Assembly (NCBI GenBank): GCA_007131045.1
Contig: SLRI01000059.1
Location: 1 to 11,137, forward strand
Source of the DNA: Rhodospirillales bacterium
Lineage (GTDB): Bacteria; Pseudomonadota; Alphaproteobacteria; Geminicoccales; Geminicoccaceae
DNA length: 11,137 nucleotides
Reading direction: 5' to 3'
Shown here: piece by piece, positions 7,023-11,137 of the stretch
Position numbering within the stretch: the stretch's first letter is position 1
Layout of the letters: each line of letters starts with the position of its first letter
Program-made: the position numbers and the translations under genes
Notes under the pieces: generated by a model
Seen by the model: only the letters and a program-made list of their open reading frames with translations
What the model was told of the DNA's origin: nothing
Databases searched by the model: none

Positions 7023-8075
7023 TCAGAATGGGTCGTGCTTCCCACCGAACGAGCCGAAATAGCGCGCGCCGTTACCTATGTTGGTGATGTCGAACCAGCC
7101 ACCGACCTCCTCGGCATCGGGCCCGTAGAATGCGCCGCCGAATTGGCCGTCGACGTTGTCGGTGCCAGCGATTCTGAGGGCGTTGTCGGCACTGACGAAG
7201 TAATTGCCGGTAAGCGGGGCCGATTGGCCGGCTTGCATCTGAAGATCAAGAGCCGAGAAGGCAACTCCGGTCTCCAGGTTGCGCGTGCCGCTCGACGACA
7301 AGGTTACGGTAGAGGCTCCGAAATTGGCGGTTACCGTGCTCACCGCCTCGTAGAGAGTCGTGCTGCCATCAGCCTCGCTGACATGCTGGCCGAGCAGTCC
7401 GCCGGTATAGATGGCGGTAGGCGCAGTATCGTCCGGCATGGCGTCGACTTCCGTGACGCGGCCCCAGGCTGCGCCACCGAAATGGCCCGCCGACTTGAGA
7501 AGGTCGAGCTGCCAGACGCCGAAGGAGAGGTAGTCGAGCTCGTCGGCATCGTCATCCGCCGCGTGGACGACCAGCCGGTCGGTGACATTCTCGTTCGAGT
7601 CGACAAGCTCGAAAGCGATGTAGTCGGTATCGTCGATGTCGCGCGCATCATCAATGTCGAAGTCGACGACGATCGAGTCTGCCGCGGGCAGACCGACGCT
7701 CAGGCGGACGGCCTCCAGTTCGGGGTCATCCTCGTCGTCCAGGTCGCCCGAGAGGATGCGGATGAACGACGGCTCGTTCGTCGTCACCACCTCGCCCGTA
7801 ACTTGGCCGCCAGCGTGCGGCACGTTGCTATTGTTGAGCTCCATCGCCTTGTTGAGCGACATCGGCGCCGCCTCGCCACCGTGCTCGATATCCGGACTGT
7901 CCAGCTGAACCAGCGAGTTCGCGGTGATGTCCTCGAACGACGTGAACGCGGTCGGCGTGCTGTCCAGGGTCAGGGGACCACTCTGGCCGGAGCTGGAACT
8001 GCTGCCGCCGCTACCGAAACAGGCGGCCAGCAGCAGGGGCATGGTGAGTGGCAAAAGCGCGGTCTTGAATTTCAT
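7023..8075 (-). CDS. Probable SLAM-dependent surface lipoprotein with TbpB-like C-terminal beta-barrel
   Basis: 350 residues from the preferred ATG at 8075. MKFKTALLPLTMPLLLAAC is a lipoprotein signal with lipobox LAAC and Cys19, the only cysteine I see in the protein. A Gly/Ser tether (FGSGGSSSSSG) follows, as in other surface-displayed lipoproteins. The middle is strongly acidic (DLDDEDDPELEAV, DFDIDDARDIDDTDY, DDDADELDY). The C-terminal part carries the small-barrel pattern of the transferrin-binding protein B family: YLSFGVW (182-188), TAIYTGGLLG (220-229), VTANFGASTVTLSSSG, then GQFGGAFYGPDAEEVGG at 310-326 and FGSFGG. The gene for a SLAM translocon follows directly, which supports surface display. 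The ligand is unknown; TbpB relatives bind transferrin, haem carriers or other host or environmental proteins. An ATG at 8084 is in frame, but GAGG abuts it with no spacing, while it suits the ATG at 8075. The gene is visibly less GC-rich than its neighbours. Confidence 0.85.
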   Translation of the reverse strand: MKFKTALLPLTMPLLLAACFGSGGSSSSSGQSGPLTLDSTPTAFTSFEDITANSLVQLDSPDIEHGGEAAPMSLNKAMELNNSNVPHAGGQVTGEVVTTNEPSFIRILSGDLDDEDDPELEAVRLSVGLPAADSIVVDFDIDDARDIDDTDYIAFELVDSNENVTDRLVVHAADDDADELDYLSFGVWQLDLLKSAGHFGGAAWGRVTEVDAMPDDTAPTAIYTGGLLGQHVSEADGSTTLYEAVSTVTANFGASTVTLSSSGTRNLETGVAFSALDLQMQAGQSAPLTGNYFVSADNALRIAGTDNVDGQFGGAFYGPDAEEVGGWFDITNIGNGARYFGSFGGKHDPF

Positions 8076-8107
8076 CAGCCTCATCCTCGGTTGGCAAGCT
8101 GATCCCC

Positions 8108-8139
8108 ATTATGATGAAATCAATCTCATTGCAATTCAA
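8108..8139 (-). promoter_or_regulatory. Putative promoter of the client lipoprotein gene with a dyad between -35 and -10
   Basis: This is an AT-rich island in otherwise GC-rich DNA. On the minus strand CATAAT (8113-8108) matches TATAAT at 5 of 6. TTGCAA (8134-8129) matches TTGACA at 4 of 6 with a short 15-nt spacer; TTGAAT (8139-8134) is an alternative at 20 nt. The 14 nt TGAGATTGATTTCA (8128-8115) fill most of the spacer and form an imperfect dyad (5 of 7 positions). They resemble in general style the TGA...TCA operators of iron regulators such as Fur or RirA. The 5' leader to the ATG at 8075 would be about 25 nt. The promoter is plausible; the regulator assignment is speculative. Confidence 0.4.
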
Positions 8140-8171
8140 TTCAGGGTAGAAATACGATGCGCACCGAGGAA

Positions 8172-8196
8172 CCGGCCGATCGGCGCCGATCGCCGG
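8172..8196 (-). other. Palindrome after the sugar ABC ATPase gene, possible transcript end
   Basis: The 16 nt at 8177-8192 (CGATCGGCGCCGATCG) are a perfect palindrome, flanked by CCGG on both sides (8172-8175 and 8193-8196, with one unpaired C at 8176). It begins 2 nt past the stop codon of the ATPase gene, the last gene of that operon. No T-run follows on the minus strand, so it is either a non-canonical terminator, an mRNA 3'-end stabiliser, or a protein-binding site just upstream of the lipoprotein promoter. Confidence 0.4.
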
Positions 8197-8198
8197 GC

Positions 8199-8984
8199 CT
8201 AGGCGTCCGCCGCCACCGGGATGCCGGGTGGGGTGTCCTCCTCGAGCCCGGTGATCACCCGCTCGACCGCCTCGACGCTGGTCGTCTTCGGATCGATGTC
8301 GTCGGCGACGATCTTGCCCAGGCGCATGACGACGATGCGGTCGACCACCTGGAAGACGTGGTGGATGTTGTGCGCGATGAAGATGCAGGAGTGGCCGGAA
8401 TCCCTGGCGTTGCGCACGAAGCGGAGCACGCCCTGGGTTTCGGCGACGCCGAGATTGTTGGTCGGCTCGTCGAGGATGATGAGATCGCTCTCGAAATGCA
8501 TGGCCCTTGCGATGGCGACGGCCTGGCGCTCGCCGCCGGAGAGCGAGCTGATCGGGGTCGTCGGTGGGATGTCCTTGGTGATGCCGACCCGGGCCATGAG
8601 ATCCCTGGCGACGGCGTTCATCGCCTCCTGGTCCATGCGGTCGAAGAACCGCGCGCCCTTGACCGGCTCGCGGCCAAGGAAGAGGTTTCTGGCGATCGAG
8701 AGCTGGGTGACCAGTGCCGAGTCCTGATAGATCGTCTCGATCCCGTGCGCGATGGCGTCGGCGGTGCTCTTGATGCTCACTTTCTCGCCGCGGATGTAGA
8801 TGTCGCCGCTGGTGGCGGGCACAGCACCCGAGAGCACCTTGATCAGGGTCGACTTGCCCGCACCGTTGTCGCCCAGAAGCCCCACGATCTCGTTCTCGTA
8901 GACCGTGAGATCGGCGCCTTCGAGGGCGCGCACCTTGCCATAAGCCTTCTTGATGTCGCGCATCTCGACCAGGGGTTGCGCCAC
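8199..8984 (-). CDS. CUT2-type sugar ABC transporter ATP-binding protein, single domain (FrcA-like)
   Basis: 261 residues with one nucleotide-binding domain, unlike the two-domain RbsA, MglA and XylG, so it must dimerise. Walker A GDNGAGKST is at 38-46, the Q-loop Gln at about 87 (IYQDSAL), signature LSGGERQAVAIARA at 148-161, Walker B LIILDEP at 168-174 and the switch His at about 205 (FIAHNIHHVF). The D-loop region reads TNNLGV, close to the TAALGV of the fructose importer FrcA. It powers import through the permease encoded directly upstream. The GTG start at 8984 lies 2 nt after the permease stop (TGACCGTG) with an AGGGGGG Shine-Dalgarno sequence inside the permease 3' end. The longer open frame that runs back through the permease in this phase is a shadow. 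The substrate is not predictable beyond a sugar or sugar-like molecule. Confidence 0.93.
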   Translation of the reverse strand: MAQPLVEMRDIKKAYGKVRALEGADLTVYENEIVGLLGDNGAGKSTLIKVLSGAVPATSGDIYIRGEKVSIKSTADAIAHGIETIYQDSALVTQLSIARNLFLGREPVKGARFFDRMDQEAMNAVARDLMARVGITKDIPPTTPISSLSGGERQAVAIARAMHFESDLIILDEPTNNLGVAETQGVLRFVRNARDSGHSCIFIAHNIHHVFQVVDRIVVMRLGKIVADDIDPKTTSVEAVERVITGLEEDTPPGIPVAADA

Positions 8985-8986
8985 GG

Positions 8987-9970
8987 TCAGCTGCCCCCCT
9001 GATGCCGCCGTTCGAGGCCGGAATGCAGCGCCATCATGCCGAGGATGATGGCACCGATGAAGATGTTGTAGGCGAGCCCCGGCACGCCGATCAGGATGAT
9101 GCCGTTGCGCATCACGCGGAGGATCAGGATGCCGAGGACGGTGCCGATGATGGTCCCCCTGCCCCCGGTCAGAGCCGTGCCGCCGATCACCACCATGGCG
9201 ATCACCTCGAGCTCGTAGCCGGTGCCGCTGTTGGGGTTGGCCGCCAGCGTGCGGATCGAGCTGATGATCCCGGCGAAGGCCGCCATCACCGCCGAGAGGA
9301 TGAAGAGGCCCATCTTGGTCCGGGCGACGTTGACGCCACGGGCAATGGCCGCCTGCGGGTTGCCGCCCGCGGCCTGGATCCAGTTGCCCACCCGGCTCTG
9401 CGTCAGGACGTAGTGGAGGATCAGAACGGCGGCGATGAACCAGAAGAGCGACATGTAGAGCCGAAACGGCCCGATGTAGAAATCGCCCACCAGGATGTCG
9501 GCCAAGAGACGGCCATCGGGACTCCAGGTCCGCTGCGGAAAGCCGCTGGTGACGTAAAGGGCGGTGCCGCGGACCACGAGCAGCATGCCGAGCGTCACCA
9601 GGAAGGAGGGGATCTTGAGCCGGGTCACGAACCAGCCGCTGGTGGCCCCGATCAGCGCCGCGGTCAAAAGCGCGATGACGAAGCCGACCTCGAGCGAGGT
9701 GACGCCCGAGTTGAACAGCGTCCACATCAAGACCGGCGCAAAGCCGAAGACCGCCCCCACCGAGAGATCGAACTCGCCCGACGTCATCAAGAGCGTCATC
9801 GCGAGCGCGATGAGCCCGATCTCGACCATGAAGGTGAGGGTGTTGCTGATGTTCAAGGGCGAAAGAAAGGCCGGGTTGATCGAATAGAAGACGGCCAGCA
9901 TGCCGATGAAGAGCACGAATGGCCCGAACTCGGGCTTGGCGATCAGGCGCGGAACGATGGACGGTATCAT
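8987..9970 (-). CDS. CUT2-type sugar ABC transporter permease (RbsC/FrcC-like)
   Basis: 327 residues from ATG at 9970, the normal size for BPD_transp_2 permeases. Hydrophobic segments run through the whole length. Family motifs are present: GEFDLSVGAVFG at 65-76 (normally G.IDLSVG), AAGGNPQAAIARGVNV at 200-215, and VIGGTALTGGRGTIIGTVLG at 261-280. It forms the inner-membrane channel for the binding protein at 10095-11027. In-frame GTG (9973) and TTG (9988) codons lie just upstream. The ATG at 9970 is preferred because GGGA sits 6 nt before it and the preceding residues look unconserved. The gap to the upstream gene is filled by repeat copy 2, ending 28 nt before this start. The stop is 2 nt before the ATPase start, indicating tight coupling of permease and ATPase. 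Confidence 0.93.
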   Translation of the reverse strand: MIPSIVPRLIAKPEFGPFVLFIGMLAVFYSINPAFLSPLNISNTLTFMVEIGLIALAMTLLMTSGEFDLSVGAVFGFAPVLMWTLFNSGVTSLEVGFVIALLTAALIGATSGWFVTRLKIPSFLVTLGMLLVVRGTALYVTSGFPQRTWSPDGRLLADILVGDFYIGPFRLYMSLFWFIAAVLILHYVLTQSRVGNWIQAAGGNPQAAIARGVNVARTKMGLFILSAVMAAFAGIISSIRTLAANPNSGTGYELEVIAMVVIGGTALTGGRGTIIGTVLGILILRVMRNGIILIGVPGLAYNIFIGAIILGMMALHSGLERRHQGGS

Positions 9971-9998
9971 CACGATTCCCGGCAGCAAAGCAGAAGAT

Positions 9999-10083
9999 GC
10001 GGGGAGGATGATCCTCCCCGCGCCCCACCGAAATTTCGAGGGCCAGAATTTCGAGGGGGCGTGGGGGAAATCATTTCCCCCAC
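9999..10083 (-). repeat. Composite two-hairpin intergenic repeat, copy 2 (inverted relative to copy 1)
   Basis: Read on the minus strand it has the same order as the copy at 1183-1290. Hairpin A is at 10083-10061 (arm GTGGGGGAAAT, centre G), then GCCCCCTCG, a shorter and largely different core, TCGGTGGGGC and hairpin B at 10021-9999 (arm GCGGGGAGGAT, centre C). The 33 nt 10031-9999 are identical to 1258-1290. In hairpin A both members of one base pair are changed relative to copy 1 (C-G to T-A), keeping the stem intact. The core here can form its own small stem from GAAATT and AATTTC. It lies inside an operon, between the binding-protein stop (10095) and the permease start (9970), where a stable structure could protect the binding-protein mRNA or reduce read-through. 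It encodes no protein that I can support. Confidence 0.85.
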
Positions 10084-10094
10084 ATCCTTCTTCA

Positions 10095-11027
10095 TCAATT
10101 GCCCGAGAGGATATCGTCGTAGATTTGCGCCGTGTCGGCCTCGTAGAGGGCGCCCACGATCACGTCGAAGCCGGGCGGGATGCCCGAGGCCGCCATGGCC
10201 GCCATCGAGAGCCCGACATAGCTCGTGGCTTGCGGGTCCTGCCACTGCGCGGCGTTGACGTAGCCGGCCAGCACCGCCTGCGTGGTATCGAGCGAGTTGC
10301 CCCAGCCGACCACCGGGATCTCGCCCGGCTCGATGCCCGACTGGTTGAAGACCCGCTGGATGCTGCCGGTGACGAGATCGCCGAGGCCGATGATGGCGTC
10401 GATGCGCTCACGATTGGCGGTGAGGTAATCGACCATGCGGGTGATGATCTCGGCCTGGTCGAGCGTCGCGTCGGTGACTTCCCAGGTGACGCCCATGGGC
10501 TCGAAGACCGAGGCGATACCCTCTTCTTCCTGCACGCCGTAGGTCGCGCCCGGCACCTCGACCGGCATCCAGACGAAGCTGCCTTCCTCGACATGGCCGT
10601 TGTCGACCATGTACTGCGCCCAGGCCGCACCGTAGACGACGAGATCGCCGCCGACATAGGCGTCGAAATCGGCCGAGGGGTCGGGGGTGTTGATGTTGAT
10701 CACCGGGATGCCCGCGGCCTTGGCCTCGCTCACCACCTCGACCAGGCTGCCGGGATCGGGGCTCGACGAGACGATGGCATCGGCACCGGCCGCAATGGCC
10801 GCGCGGAAGGCCTCCTGGTGCGATGGCACGTCGCCGCTGTGGAACGAGGTGTTGACCGTCTGGCCGGTATCCTCGGCCCACTGCTCGGCGCCGGCGAGGA
10901 AGTAGGTCCAGACCGGATCGGCCGGCGAGCCGTGGCTGATCCAGTAGAAGGTCTTGGCCTCCGCCGCGGCACTAGCGCCCACTGACAGTGCCGCACCCAA
11001 GGCCAATACCCGAAGCCGCTTTTGCAT
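10095..11027 (-). CDS. CUT2-type sugar ABC transporter periplasmic substrate-binding protein
   Basis: 310 residues. The Sec signal peptide MQKRLRVLALGAALSVGASA ends in AEA, with the cut expected near residue 24. The mature protein starts KTFYWISHGSPADPVWTYF and shows the Peripla_BP_4 fold typical of ribose/galactose/fructose-binding proteins: AAIAAGADAIVSSSPDP in the first lobe, AKAAGIPVININTPDP at the hinge, DAIIGLGDLVTGSIQRVFN, then PVVGWGNSLDTTQAVLAGYV and WQDPQATSYVGL. Aromatic residues near the N-terminus (Y28, W29, W44) could stack on a sugar. It delivers the ligand to the permease and ATPase encoded downstream. ATG at 11027 is supported by GGGGAGG about 5 nt upstream. The exact substrate is unknown; the sequence is not close enough to RbsB, FrcB or inositol-binding proteins for me to name one. 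Confidence 0.92.
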   Translation of the reverse strand: MQKRLRVLALGAALSVGASAAAEAKTFYWISHGSPADPVWTYFLAGAEQWAEDTGQTVNTSFHSGDVPSHQEAFRAAIAAGADAIVSSSPDPGSLVEVVSEAKAAGIPVININTPDPSADFDAYVGGDLVVYGAAWAQYMVDNGHVEEGSFVWMPVEVPGATYGVQEEEGIASVFEPMGVTWEVTDATLDQAEIITRMVDYLTANRERIDAIIGLGDLVTGSIQRVFNQSGIEPGEIPVVGWGNSLDTTQAVLAGYVNAAQWQDPQATSYVGLSMAAMAASGIPPGFDVIVGALYEADTAQIYDDILSGN

Positions 11028-11137
11028 CCGAGCCTCCCCATTTTGCTCTATGAGCCCCGCATCTGAGCGGGACGCTGGCTACCGCTATGGAGCATGAGTG
11101 CCATCTCAGCAAGAATGCTGTTGAGGTCATGAGACCA
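11028..11137 (-). other. Upstream region of the sugar transporter operon; possible end of another frame
   Basis: Besides the ribosome-binding site (GGGGAGG at 11039-11033), a small hairpin is possible (CCCGC 11056-11060 with GCGGG 11067-11071, 6-nt loop). On the minus strand one frame is open from the window edge to TAG at 11050-11048, reading SHDLNSILAEMALMLHSG before its last residues. That could be the tail of an upstream gene 20 nt from the binding-protein start. Its third positions are much less GC-biased than in the sure genes, so it is not called as a gene. No convincing promoter is seen. Confidence 0.3.

Noticed and set aside
8199..10028. Reading the ATPase frame as a 609-residue fusion
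   Set aside because: The N-terminal 348 residues are Arg/His-rich shadow of the permease; a good GTG start with AGGGGGG lies at 8984.
1..11137. CRISPR arrays, tRNA or rRNA genes, insertion sequences with transposase
   Set aside because: I looked for regularly spaced repeats, cloverleaf-like stretches and transposase-like frames and found none; the only repeat pair is the two-hairpin element.

Overview
The window is very GC-rich, densely packed bacterial DNA with strongly GC-biased third codon positions. The gene families (NitT/TauT transporter, TadE-like pseudopilin, PqiABC, SLAM-type outer-membrane translocon, FrcA/FrcC-like sugar importer) fit a Gram-negative alphaproteobacterium, perhaps Rhodospirillales or a relative. 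The taxonomic guess is inference from gene content; there is no rRNA or other marker here.

Layout. 1-1149 (+): the 3' end of a NitT/TauT substrate-binding protein gene and its complete permease. 1150-1395: a composite two-hairpin repeat (copy 1), then a short in-frame stretch resembling the C-terminus of another permease. 1396-1827 (-): an orphan TadE-like gene. 1918-5520 (-): pqiC, pqiB and pqiA, read in the order A-B-C with overlapping ends, encoding an MCE-type inner-to-outer membrane lipid transport system. 5587-6846 (-): a SLAM-family outer-membrane protein (TPR domain plus beta-barrel). 6969-6996: a strong GC hairpin. 7023-8075 (-): a lipoprotein with a TbpB-like C-terminal barrel, the probable SLAM client, preceded by an AT-rich promoter-like region. 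8199-11027 (-): a CUT2-type sugar ABC importer in the order binding protein, permease, ATPase, with copy 2 of the repeat between the first two genes. 11028-11137: leader, possibly with the end of another reading frame.

How the genes work together. From 8075 down to 1918 everything lies on the minus strand and concerns the envelope. The client lipoprotein and its SLAM translocon would form a surface-display pair, and PqiABC follows 66 nt after slam. The flanking regions carry two unrelated ABC importers.

The most noteworthy observations are (i) a repeat present twice in opposite orientation, made of two 23-nt quasi-palindromes around a variable core, with a compensatory base-pair change between copies, and (ii) the SLAM plus TbpB-like lipoprotein pair with a hairpin between the genes and a dyad lying exactly between the putative -35 and -10.
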